This document shows positions 24,487-37,600 of a stretch of DNA of 64,000 nucleotides, piece by piece. Each line of letters begins with the position of its first letter. Within the stretch, counting starts at the first letter, position 1. The notes beneath the pieces were generated by a model. That model made no database searches. It was given only the letters and a program-made list of their open reading frames with translations, and was not told the origin of the DNA. The DNA comes from Auanema rhodensis. Taxonomy: Eukaryota; Nematoda; Chromadorea; Rhabditida; Rhabditidae. The translations under genes and the position numbers were made by a program. The stretch is taken from the NCBI GenBank assembly GCA_964057225.1, contig OZ059896.1, positions 16,318,501 to 16,382,500 of the forward strand. The letters run 5' to 3'.

Positions 24487-27038
24487 ATGACAGTAAATCT
24501 CACCTACGTTCCTTGTGGGTCGTTTGTGGATTTCGGATTCTGGAGTGAGGTTAATAGAAGGAAATTGAATGAGTGGAAACTGGATGAGACGCCTAAAAGT
24601 CTGAAGGGATTCTTTTCCATTTGTTGGTCTGCAAAATGATACATAAGGGTACTTTACACTTCAGATGATCAGGTTGGAGCAGAATGTAGAGTTACTTTCG
24701 GTCATGAGAGTTTTGATAAAGATGCTCATGGTTTACCTGGCACTTTGAAGCTATTTAATACCATAGAAGCTTTCAAAGCTTTATCCAAAGGGGATTATTT
24801 GAAGTCTGAGGGAATGAAGGTAGGTTTCATTCGAGCATACAATATACAGCTATCATTTGACTAGATTTGGAAAGTTATAACAGATGGCTCTTGGCTTGAA
24901 GATACCTTGACATTGCAAAACTTTTCTTTAACATTATTTGCTGATTTGAAGAAATTTCATTACTACTACTGGCTTTGTACTCCAGCCGTACTGAATTTTC
25001 CCAAGGATTTCAAAGGACAGGTTTGTCTGGTTATCTGGATGTTTTTTATTAATATAATTCTAAGAAAAAACCTTATGAAACTTTGGAGAAAGAAGTACTG
25101 CTCAAATATTTTGAGACAAATTTGCAAAGCGTTTTCCTTGCTGATGAAAAAGGATGCTATCCTATCTCTGTCCTTAAACAAATGCCAAATTTGAATGACA
25201 AAAAGGTGAATTAGGATTATCATTGTGTTACTTTAATTTGTCTATACTTCAGGTAGTATTTGCTGATTCATCTCCAGTTCTTGATCACCCAGGATGGTTC
25301 CTTCGTAATCTTGTAGCTGCCGTTGCTGTTATGAGACCTGACTTAACATCCGCTTCATTTGTATCTTTGAAAGGACATGGCTCACTTCAAGAATATTCAA
25401 TTTCTTGGACTTCTTCTCCTGTATGACACCAACGTTAAATAATTAGATTTATATTTAATATTCTTATAGTTTCCTGAGAATCCTGAATTTACGGGATGGG
25501 AGCCTAATCCTCAAGGAAAAATGGGTCCTCGCGTTGCTGATATGAAAAAACAATTCGATCCCAAAGAGTTTGTTCTTAGTTTGATATCTTCTGTTACATG
25601 ATTTTTCTTTAAAGACTGATGCGACAATCTGTAGGTTTAAACCTTTCATTAATCAAGTGGAGGCTAGTACCAGAGCTAGCATTAGAACGATTCGAAGCTT
25701 TGCGGGTATTATGACTTCAAAGACTTGCGACAACGTATTGTTTTTTGTTTAGGTTCTCATATTTGGAGCTGGAACTCTAGGATGTAACCTTGCAAGGAAT
25801 CTTATGGCGTATAATGTTAAAACCATCACATTCATAGATAACTCAACAGTTAGTTACAGCAATCCTGTGAGGTATGATCTCATTTTGTTCCTAGTCAAAA
25901 TACTTTCTTCCCTTTTTAAGGCAATCCCTTTCAAAATTTGAGGATGCTAAACTCGGTAAAGGAAAAGCTGAAACCGCCGCTAGTGCTTTGAAAGAGATAT
26001 ATCCAACAATGGATGCTCATGCTGTCAACTTAACTGTTCCTATGCCGGGACATACCATTAGTCTTAACCGTAGGCTATTTGATAATATGGTTGTCATTCT
26101 TTCTGTTTTTATAGAGGAAGCCCAGCTAGAAGCTGATATAGCTACGTTGGAGGAACTAGTTTCACAACATGACGTTTTGTTCTTAGCTCTTGACAGTAGA
26201 GAAGCTAGATGGTTACCTACCGTGATTGCAAATAAGTATGGAAAGGTTAGTACATTTTGTCTATGTTACAATATTTAAAATATTCCCTAGATGGCCTATA
26301 GTGTTGCTTTGGGATTTGATACTTACGTTGTGATTCGTCATGGATTATGCATAGAAAAAGAAGCCCATGTATCAGACTCTCCTGACGATGTTTCTCAATT
26401 GTTGCCTGGATCTGTAGTACCATATTCTCAACTGGCTTGCTATTTCTGCAGTGATGTTACTGCTCCTGGCAATTCAACTGGGGATCGGACTTTAGACCAG
26501 CAATGCACTGTAAGTTCATTTGCTCATTTTGCCAATTTCATTATAATTTCTTCAGGTAAGTCGTCCAGGGTTATCACCTGTAGCAGCTGGAGTTGCTGTT
26601 GAGCTTATGGCTTCTGTTCTGCAGCATACAAATCCTGTTAATGCTAGTGCCAATATAGGTAAACTAGTCAAGTTTATGAACTAGTTTAAGATCATACTTC
26701 ATTAAGGCGATCCTGATGATACTTCTTCTCTTCTTGGTGCTACACCTCATCAGATTCGCGGTTTCATGTATAAATTCCAACAAGTATATTCTTTTTCACT
26801 TTCTTGAAACTATACTTCAATATTGTAGATTACACCTTGTGTGAGAAGATTCCAGAAATGCGTAGCATGTGGTGATGCAGTAGCTGCTCGTTATGAGTGT
26901 GACGGTTGGAAGTTTGTAAAAGAAGTAATGAATAGTCCTTCTGAACTGGAGCGGGTCTCCGGGCTAGATTCACTTCAATTGTCTGTAGATGATGTCCAAA
27001 TTGATTTTAGTGATAATGATTCTGTGATGTCATTGTAG
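24487..27038 (+). CDS. atg-7: autophagy E1-like activating enzyme ATG7
   Basis: Activates the ubiquitin-like ATG8 and ATG12 and passes them to the E2 enzymes ATG3 and ATG10, for autophagosome formation in the cytosol. The N-terminal domain begins [21 protein letters not shown]. The adenylation domain has the nucleotide-binding [18 protein letters not shown] (about 25755-25810), then [29 protein letters not shown], and the catalytic Cys in [14 protein letters not shown] (about 26480-26560). Zn-binding Cys pairs flank it (ACYFC, KCVAC). The C-terminus is acidic, ending in stop 27036-27038. A 54-nt segment at 26061-26114 has GT...AG ends and no stop, so it can be read through but is best treated as an intron. 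About 12 exons. Confidence 0.93.
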
Positions 27039-27324
27039 GCGCTTTAATCTACCTCATTTTATAACAAAGAAATCTAAAAATTGATTGCTATGTTTGTTTG
27101 TAAATATTTTCACTAATTATCAAACTATGGGTTTCACATAATGATAGGTTATTAGCATTGGTGTCTAATTATTCCGTTATGTTCATAAAATTGCCAAAAA
27201 TGAATGTTGCCTTAGCGGTTTTTCTTATTTATTTGAAAAACCCATCGAAAGTTCTTGGTTTTTATAACTTTGTTTTTATGAAAGAATTTGCAAATAGCAA
27301 AAATAACTATGTATATTGAGAAAG

Positions 27325-29460
27325 ATGACTACGAAGAATGGCTTTACCTGCATAATTTGTGGTAAAGCATTTGATGTCAAAAGGTATGATCCCCTCCCGA
27401 CGTTTTCAAAATTAGTTACGAGGATTACTAGATATTTGGTGAAGCATGAGAAGCGTATGCATTCTGATACTTCGATTAAGAAGGAGCCTGTTGTTGACTT
27501 GAAATGTTCCATGTGCGGAAAGGTAATCATCCGAGAAAGGGAAGAAACCTAATCATGTTTAGGCTTTTCCCCGTCTTTCACACTTGCAGCGACATCAGTT
27601 GACACATCTTAATATCAGAGAATTCCAATGTCCTTTCTGTAACATGCAATTTGTTCAAAAGGTTTGAAAAAGCATCTTGGATATTACGATTCTCTTTACT
27701 TACAGCCTCACTTAATCAGACATGTCAGTCGTTTTCATGCTTCGGAACAAGCGTCGACAATGAGTAACATCATGTCTACGGCTAGAAAAAACAAGCTGAA
27801 AGGTTAATTATTTGTGTTTGGGCGCACAAAAATAATCCACTACTTAATATAGATCCAAATATAACGAAAAATAGCTGTGAAGCATCTACTTCATCAGACA
27901 CTTCTGCCTTTTGTGGGTCTCTCGTCAAATATTTTCTTTGTTTTCGCTGCGGTCAGTTGTTCGACAACAGATTTGATCTCACACGCCATTTGAAAGTGGG
28001 TTGACAAAGCTCGAAAATGTTCAAAATGAGGAAATACACGAAATTACAGAATACACATAAGCCTCTCGTATGCCATCATTGTAATCTAATCTTTTATGGC
28101 AATGAGTCACTGAAATTACATGAACTTAAAACTCGAAGTGGATTCTATTCATGTCACTGTGGTGCCTCGTTTAATAAAAAAGATACTTTCGAGTAAATAT
28201 TATTAAATTCTTATCTTAGTTTGAAAACTACATTGCTTTATGGTTTCAGTCGACATAAAGATGCTTGTTCTGGCAAAGGGACGTTCATTTGTATGGAATG
28301 CGGTCAGGTGTTTGTTCAGCGTATTCAGGTATTATCCAAATTTTAAGTGAAAAATCAAAGCTTATACTATTTCAAGTTTGATCGACATTATAAGAAAGAA
28401 CACTTCTTGGATTGTCGTTGTCGTCTATGTGATTGGGTAGCAGATTCTCCGGTTATTATGAATAAACACATGAAAGAAGATCACTTGCTAACTGCGTAAA
28501 TAGAAACATTTTTTTGTAGACGATCTTTCAATTTAGGTGTGGCTTTTGTGGAAAGCTCGACCCCGAAAGAAATCATATCTTCACTTACCACTGGAAAAGA
28601 GTCAAAAAACCAATTTCTCTCTCGAAGAAGTAGGCGTTTGAGATTTAGTGTGATACGATGCGATCTTCTCACCACATTTTCAGAGTTCGAGTGCCAGTTG
28701 TCGGAAAAAAAAATTTGAAACTGACGGAAGAGGAAAAAGGTGACATTGCTGGAGAGGAAGCAAGCGAATGCCTATATGATAGCGATGCTGATGTTAAGCC
28801 CAGCATCTTCCACGATGGTTCGTAACTGTTTTTCAACACAAGGAATTGCTCTAAATGTGAGGAAATTATAATAAGATTTTTAGAATCATCCGGGGAAGAA
28901 AAAATATTTTTGAACGAAGGTCAATATGAATTTATTATGCGAAATGCACATTTAGCGTCGAAAAGTACTTCTCAATTTCCGAAATCAGGTTTAGATGGTT
29001 TGAAAATGAAGATTAAGTGAAAGTTCTTGTATAACGCTGTATTATAGTTGATTTGAAGGATCATATGGAATCATTTACTGATACAGATATTTTTGAAAAA
29101 GCTTCTACGAATACATTACAATCAGAAGTTGTTTTGAATGTTGTTGTTTCGGTCCCCGATATGGTAGTTTCGCTACAACTGTAACGAAAATTCATTTTGT
29201 GTACTTCAGGCTGACGAAATCAACTTGGCCGATCGACTTCCTCCAGATTTGCTTGAAGCTTTTCCTGATTTACGATCAGCAGGTGAATTTAGAAAACGTT
29301 TTATATTTGCCCTTCATATGATGAGCACTTTATTTCAGTGATACTAATTGACCACAGCTATCCTCAACAACGATTTCTTAATCTGAACATTCCCTTACTT
29401 CCACCCGCTAGTGATGCTATAGATATAACAAAATGGTTGAATGTTCCCATACATATTTAA
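27325..29460 (+). CDS. C2H2 zinc-finger protein
   Basis: Multi-exon gene with at least six C2H2-like fingers, probably a nuclear DNA- or RNA-binding protein; no family recognised. Finger 1 (C-I-I-C, 12 residues, H-4-H) becomes correct only when the 48-nt GT-AG segment 27384-27431 is removed, which supports that intron although it has no stop. Further fingers: LKCSMCGK..HQLTH, FQCPFCNMQF..HLIRHVSRFH, FLCFRCGQLFDNRFDLTRH, LVCHHCNLIFYGNESLKLHE, FICMECGQVFVQR and CRLCDW..MNKHMKEDH. An acidic, finger-free C-terminal part follows (28680-29460) and ends at stop 29458-29460. An in-frame TTG lies at 27316; I chose the ATG at 27325. It begins 286 bp after atg-7 on the same strand. Confidence 0.8.
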
Positions 29461-31637
29461 AAATAGAGGTTTTCTAAGGGAAATTTCCTTATTGAGCTCA
29501 TATCAACTTTTCCTAACTGTTTCATAGAATATTCAATGACGATTTCCAGAACCCAATTCCATAAATCACTCTTTTAGATAGCATATTCTCTTTCTATTCC
29601 TCCCTCTCTCTTTCTCTTTCTTTTTCTCTCCTAATCCTCACAACAAGTTCTCTATCTTTCTTTCCAATTTTTGAGCTGAAATTACGCCATCAGGTTAACT
29701 AGTCCGTACTGAATATTGGATTAGAGCACATTAGTAATGGTGCTTCATCAATTCATGACGTTGTTTCAGGCGTCTGTGAGCAATTTTAATAAAAAAGAAA
29801 TAGTTTATAATCTGCAGGAAATTATCCTCTCGTGTATATATTTTACTTTCGTATGTTATCATGTTGTCATTAGTTTTTTTCAGTATAATTAACGCAATTT
29901 TGGTCTTTTAGCCATGATTGATATGATCAACTACATTGCCTATTAATTTGAACCATGTAAGCAAAAGTCATGATTATGTGTTTTAACTTTCATCTTTAAT
30001 TATATGTATTCAAATTTAGATATACATATATATGTGTATATTAATAGAATAGTTATATTGAACAGATTTTCATACTTAAAGGAATATTATAATTATTGAA
30101 GAGAAAATACTATTTTTTAAAATTAATATTTGTTTATTCGCCCTATAATTCAAAAAATTATGCTGTGAATTAAAATAGATTTGTTTGAGAACATTTTGTG
30201 AAGTTCATACTTCTATGTAAATTTTATAATTTTACGAAATATTCATTAATTCTTCGATTAAATTCAAAAGAGAAAGGTTGACTTAATTATGAAAACAAAT
30301 AGAAAGAATATATTCTTAATTTAGCTCGTTAAATTTCTCATAAAATTCCTGTAATGAAAAAAGGGATAAAATAGCTTTTAAGGTCAAATTTTTATGTTTT
30401 ATTTCCGATTTATGGAAATTGCTGACTGGAAGTAGTTAAAAGATATGTTGCAACAACATTTGTTAAATCGTTCAGTATTATAGTTTCTAATAGATGTTTT
30501 GGCACTAGTTTTAAATTTATGAATTGTAAGCTACAAGGTCATATAATAATAATATGACGTTTATTAAAGTTTATTTGAAGAACTTTATATTAATATGAAA
30601 CTTCGGTTATATGTATATCTGCATGATGTCTATTACTATAGCAGTTCCAAGTAAGTACTTCCGTTTCACAAATATTTAAGTCGCTGAGAAGGAGTGCTTG
30701 TACAGACACCAAGCTACAAGTCAGAAATTTGTGAATGTCGTTAGCAACCAATGTTTTTTCAAAGTTCCAAAAGTAAAAAAAGTTAAATGTAAAATACATC
30801 ATATGCTTAGTTATTCAATACCTTTGTGCATCAAGTAGTTTTTTTGATTATGTAAAGTTTTTGATGAATATTTCATGGTTTGTTTTGAAATTTTTTTTTT
30901 GAAATTTTTGAGGAGTTGCCTGAGAAAAAAAGCGAACAAGATGAATTCCACGTAAACGATGTGCGCACACGCAGCTCGTTTTTCAATTTCATAATATGGA
31001 AATGGTAGTCTCATTATTTCTATTGACGTAACCCATTTGTATTGTAGTTTGAATTTAAAGCTTTTCAAATACTACGATATCGCAAAAGCCAAATAGATCA
31101 AATTGGAATGTGAGTCATTATGATAGCAAAAATAGTAATATATTCTATATGATATAGTTGTTATTTGAATCAAATGATTGAGTATTATTGCGTATTATGT
31201 TAATTAATTACTTATTATTATTATTATTTATAATATTATTATTAACAATGATTTTATTCACACGTTTGCAGAAAATGGTAAACACAGACGTTACAAAATG
31301 TTTTTTTTTCAACCAAATAATGATTGAAGTATAGAACTTATGTTTCAAAGAAACTAGAGTTGATAGATACTTTTAAAGATTAAATAAAGAAGAAAAAGTA
31401 ATACGATAGTTGCTTTACTAAATACAATAATATATACTGTAGTCGAGTATCTTTTCCTTCCCTCTTCTAAGAGTTAAAAAATCTTTTTCTTTGTCACAGG
31501 CAAGAGATAGACAGAGAGAGTCAGAGAGAGACAGTGATCAACTGTGAAGGGAGAGTGGGCAAGAGAAATGTGGTGAATAAGACAGTGCGCTTGACGATTG
31601 AGGGTATGTTAGATCTCAGAGACTAAATACGATCTAT
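29461..31637. other. AT-rich convergent intergenic region
   Basis: Lies between the 3' ends of the zinc-finger gene and flp-9. No coding signal or RNA gene seen; homopolymer and AT-rich throughout, with a small GAGA cluster at about 31505-31535. Confidence 0.5.
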
Positions 31638-34600
31638 CTAGCCAAATCGAACAAAGCTTGGCTTTCGTTTATCCATTAACATCATATCTTGATCCAGATT
31701 ACTACTGCTGCGTTTACCAAAGCGTACAAACGAAGGTTTGCGTTTTTCCATTGGTGGATGCTGAAAAATGGAATTTATCATAAGTAATTCAGGAATTATC
31801 TTGCAAATTAAAATGAATTTTTGTAATACATACCTCATAATCGTCCAAATAATTGTCTTGTTGAAGCAAGTATTCACATATCTCGCGGTTTTCAGCCTTC
31901 CTGCACAGCTCTACCAGCCTATCATCGTCCTGAAAACATGAAAAAGTATTTCATATAATTAGAGTCATAAAATAAATATTATAATATAAGCTTTTTGAGA
32001 TTAATAGAGGATTTTTTTTGGATGACAAATCAAACTATAACAAATTTCTTGACTCGTTAATCAAAAAAACTTGTATTTCCGGGCAATCCTCAATTCTATG
32101 ATGTATATTCTATAGATAATATGCTTATTATTATTCCAAAAATAGAATATTATATATAAATCTATGTAATGCTAAATTCTTCGAATAATTATTTCTTTTC
32201 TTAAAAAAAAAACGAAAAAATCCAATTTACTAAGGATATATGTATGTATATATGATAAAGTTTTTAATGGTTGATAGCTTTACTAATAATCTTATGATTA
32301 TAGATGTGACTTTGACATTGACGTTGGTTCATATGCATATATGGAAATGTTTTCGTTTAGTAAAGCTTTGATTTAACATATGAAATATTCAAATTTCAAA
32401 ACATCTTTTCTGAAGCTTTACGTTTGAGCTTCAACTGCTCATCAGAATGAGTTGATCTATACATTATTGAAGAAGTTCAAGTTAACATGACGTTTAAAAA
32501 GAGTTTAAGTTAATGCACCGAGGACAAAGCTTTACATAATCATATGCTGAACCTCAAAACTTAAACAGCATTTCTAATCCCCCTTTCTCTTTCAACAACC
32601 AAGAGTTAAATATTCAGTTAATATATCTTTAAATATATTTTCTTCATATAAACATACATATATACTATCGTCGTAGATGACTAAAAAGAAAATTTATAGT
32701 TAAACTGAAGTTATAGTGATAGCATAACTTTCAATTACTGCATAAAGCAATAATTTTCCTGAAAAATTATAATAAATTTCATATCATTTACAGCCTTGAT
32801 AGACTATGGACATGTATTAGTAATATACCATATAATGCATAAAATGACATCAAAAGTTATGAGTTTAATAAAAATTAGAAGAAATTGAGAGAAAATAAAA
32901 TTATTCCAGAGAGAGAGAGAAAAAAAAATTGGGAGGAAAAGAGAGATAAATAAAAGGAATTTAGTTCAAAGTCTCAAAAAGGAGCGAATATTAACTACGA
33001 GGATACGAATTAATATGAAAAGCTGTTTGCTCTTTTGTCATCGAGTTTTATTACAATACAAACTAACTATTACTTTTGCCACTTTATCGTAAATTAAAAT
33101 TGTTCTTTTCCTTCCTAAAAATGAAAGAATGGAAAAAAGTATTTATGTAGTACATTGATATGAAAGTTGTATATTAAAGTTGAAAAGTTGTTCTAAAACT
33201 ACAAAACATATGGCATATTCATGTATGTTTCAATATGGCATAATAGCTATTACATCTCTGAGCTTGACACAAATTTATATTTTAAACCCCGTCAGGATTG
33301 ATGTGATATGTGACTGTTCTATATAGAGAAGTATTTAAGATTTATTTAAATACATCTAGAATATTAATTCTATTTATATATATTAAAAGCCCAATAAACA
33401 TTCTTATAATAATAATAATAATTATTATTATTATTGTTAGCATAATTAACAATAATTGCAACATAAATAAGCCTATTTATAAACATATTTAAAGCATTTT
33501 ACTCATTCTCAAAAGATATTTAAAACATTGATTTACTAAATACTATTCATATTATATAATGTTATATAAGGAACACTTCAAATTTCATATTTTGTTCATT
33601 GAATTACCAAACTTTGAGCTTTAACTGAACTTCTAAACTATGCTACAAAGGAGTTAGAACATATGCTATTCATGATGGTCATAAGCTTAAGCAAGAAGCA
33701 GAGAAAAGAATTAAAAACATAGTTCAAAGTAGTCTTAAATAGATAAAAAAGATGAATAGAGTCCGGAAGTAATTTAGCAAAAATCCTGTTGAAATTGCCA
33801 TATTGAGAAATTAAATAAAATGGTGATGTTTTGTTAATGTTTGATGTACACACACGAATATGGATGTCGGAAAATTTTCTGTTTGTTGGCTTCATCATAC
33901 TAGCTAATATGCTTCTATTTCTTGAATTTAATCTGATACAAAGAGAAAATTCATGTTTTTCTTCCCCAAAAAAATTAAATTTTTTGACAATTAGTTGAAT
34001 TAAAGTCCAGATCATTCATGCTTCTTTCGTATTTCTCTTCTTTAGTATTGGGAACAGGCAATAGAAAGCGTAGAGACATACTATATGAAATCTATTGTTT
34101 CCAAAATCTCAGATAGATTGAGAAAGAGAGAAAAACGAGGGAAGAAGAGTTGAAGAGATAGAAATGCTTTTTTCAATTAAACTACAAAGAAACAATTTTC
34201 TTGTAGACTTCATACTGAAGATACAACAATTCAACAAGTTCATCGACCTGAATATATGTCTTGTGCAAAAATAGTCTAATTTCGAAGTTTCTTTTTCGGA
34301 AAATTTTTTAAATTTTGAATCAAAAATATATTGTTTGTCTCTTGAGTCATGTAGTTTAAGAAGTTATTTTTTTGACTTTCTTTTTTCATTGGGTAACTCA
34401 AGCATGAAGGACGAATCTCTATTAGTTTTTTTTTTCAAATTTCACTTCTACTTGTCAATTGAAATAGTAAAACTCACGAGAAAATTCAGTGCGGAAATCA
34501 GATTCAAGATCTTTCAGTTCGATAATGGCACATTGTGGGTTGAAATTACTCCATCAAACAGCTTCATGTTTATAGTCACATCATGTCACCAAACGTATTA

Positions 34601-37600
34601 TAAGACGGAGTGAGATAAGAAACAATGAGCATCATGATTGGGTTTCTATTCTATTCGTTGATGTCGACGTCAGATTATCTGATTCTTGTATGCTTTGCAC
34701 CAATCGAAAAAGTCTGTGACTATTGTCTTTAACAATGAAAAATGGTCATTTTCTCAGAATTTCGTTTAATATTCTCAATTAAGAAAAGCAATACGTTATT
34801 CCAGAAATAAATATAAAGACTAAGCTATACGATAATGTGAGCTTTCGAACTTTCAAAAGAAACACTTCAGATGACTTTATGATGAATGTGAGAATGCGTC
34901 AGGTTCATGTCTCTGTTGTCCGTTATTCGGCTTCTTCGTTACGTCACATACCTCTTGGTATTGGCGAAAAAAGAGAAAGACGAGTCAGAGACTGACGATG
35001 TCTTGCTTTCGCTGGATATTTGCCAATTTTGAGATGGTTACTATGTTTATTCTCAGTCGACGATCAGAAGACATCCAATTTAATTTAGGCAATTCGATCG
35101 TAGCTTTCCTTTTGGTTTTCGTTGTTGCATGACATCATTCTATTCAATCGCGGCAATTTGAACAAGTTTTTCCAAATTTACGGTAACTATTCATCAGCGT
35201 AAGCTTAACTAAATGATCTACGAATAATAAGAGTAATAGATCGTAAAGTGGGCGAACGCCAGTAGTTCGAACGAATTCATGAACTTAGATATTGAGCGAA
35301 CGTATAACTAAAGAATAGTTTTTTTGGCTGAGTCTATTCTTTTTGTTCTTTTTAATAGACTTTTCTGAGTTTTCATCCAATGCCTAAGAGTAATGGATCC
35401 ATTGTTAGGACAAACCATCACTTGCTCAGTTTGGGCTTTCATACTGGTACAAAACATCAACCTAGCAAAAGGACTGCTTCTCTTCGTCTTAATGTTGTTT
35501 CTTCCAAATTAGTCCATTAGCAGCTTATACAGCCTTTTCTACGTCGTTTCCTTATACGAGCTCTTCTTCCTTGTTTCGTTAAGGCTCTGAATTGGGATGA
35601 GAAGAGAAGCATTGCGGTGGTGGCTTACATCTCATCCCTCTCTATCTCTCCCTTTGTTCTCACTGAAGCTTTTTATGTCTTTTTCATCACTTCTTCATCA
35701 ACTCTACACGACGTTATCTACTAGTTTTCTCTCTTAAAACAATATACATTTTCCTTTAAGTTAACCTTGGTGAATTTTGAAACGAATAGTAAGACATCGA
35801 AGATCATGTATGATCCACCGATAATGTGTATAAAAGCTTTTCTTCATTGTCTTTGGGGACAAACTTTGGACACATTTTCACAACTCAGAGTTTGACAATT
35901 CAATCTTCACTGTCGTTAAAGATTGTGAATCATAATACGGAGATGAGGAGGTGTCATCGTCAGAATCTGTCGTTTGAGCTGTCGCCTGGATATTCCATTG
36001 AGACAGAGAGTACCCTGCCAGACGTCATGATTTCACAAAAAAAAAAGTTTTTGTATTGCACATGATATTGGATAAGGAAATAAGAAAAGAATAAGAGAAT
36101 AAAATAGGGGAGGAAGAAGGCAACCAGAAAAGGGAGAAAAAGTTGGAAGAGCAGAACGATCAGTTGAGTCAAACAAGTTTCAGCAAGTTTTATGCATATT
36201 CTGTGAGGTTTTCTAGATCGTTTTCAAATAATTAATCAATCATTCCTATTCTCTTGCACGGTCTCAAACGGGTTCTCTTTATCAATTGACAAAGAAAGTA
36301 ATGTGAAGTAACTTGAACAGTACAAACAATTAGGGTTTTGCATCATACGACTCTGATAATTAGATTTTCAGTTTAAGTGTTCGACGGGTAATTACTCCAT
36401 ACCAGATATCCATATCAGTATTTTCCCTTTTACATGTAAATCTTGTGTCCATCATTCAGTTTTTTTTTCTGATTTTAGCTCATCGGATCTTAATTTGTGA
36501 ATATTGAATTGAAATTCCGTGATTTCTGTTCATTAAAACAATGCACATGAAAGACATTTCTCATGTTCTTGTTCGAAAGGAATCCATTTTTTGAAAAATT
36601 GCCTTCATTATGTAAGTGATCTTATATGATTTATCATAATTTTCATGTTCTCCCATGCTTCAAGAAAGGCTACCAATTCTGATGAATCAGAGACCGTGGA
36701 AAAGATAATTAGAGATCAAGTATATCAACATCATCTCCTCACTCTTGATTATCGTCATTTTGAGAATCAAAAAAAAAAGTTTTTCCTGAACTCTATTCAT
36801 CAAAGATTAGTTGTTTCAGTTTTAAGAGCAGTCTATGATTCTTTAGAGATATAGTTCGTTGAAGTTTCTGATAAAAATAAATATTTTTTTTCAAAATATT
36901 CATGTAAGTTCAAAAAGAAAAAAAAATGAAAATAAAAGGATGAAATTAAGAAATCAAAAGATTGTATTGATGACATGCGATCAAAGTTTTATCCGCAAAT
37001 CTTTTTTTCTAATTCGATTGTAATCTAATGTAAACGATATGTTATTTTCGGAAGTGATATAGTAAGAGAAAATTGGTGAAAGAAAAAAAAAGAAATTCAA
37101 TTGTTTCTGGTAGCCAATTCAATTGAAAAACTTTTTTTATGTTTGATGATCGTTTTAGAACTATTTTTGATATTTAAAGTTACAAATTTGTTTCTTTGTT
37201 ATTCTATCAATTATTTTTTTGGCATAAAAAAGAAGTTTGAACAAAACAAATCAACAACAGTTTAGCTCAGGATGAGCTGTTTGCATTATCCTAACGCCTA
37301 CCAACTCCCTCCGCTCCCTTGCTCCCATCCCTCCCATTTCTATTTCTATCTCTTTGAGAAGTTTTTTTTCCCGATGTTGCCGCTTTTGTCTTTCGTTCAA
37401 CAATTTTGAAATTCTACGAAAATATGTGGCCATATTTAGAACCAAGTAACATATGAATTAGAAGATGAAGATGAAAAAGAAGCCAAGTGGTAGACTTTGT
37501 CTGCTATATTTATGAGCTTCATCTTGAAGCTAATTCAAATCCTTACATGCTTAAGCTTCTGACAAGTTTGATTTAATAACATTGACAGGCATATTGTTCA

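Noticed and set aside
33638..34015. 125 aa minus-strand open frame within the flp-9 intron
   Set aside because: AT-rich composition, no recognisable domain, no neighbouring exons.
36645..36854. 69 aa plus-strand open frame in the flp-9 intron
   Set aside because: Charged and plausible at first sight, but isolated, without homology known to me or splice context.
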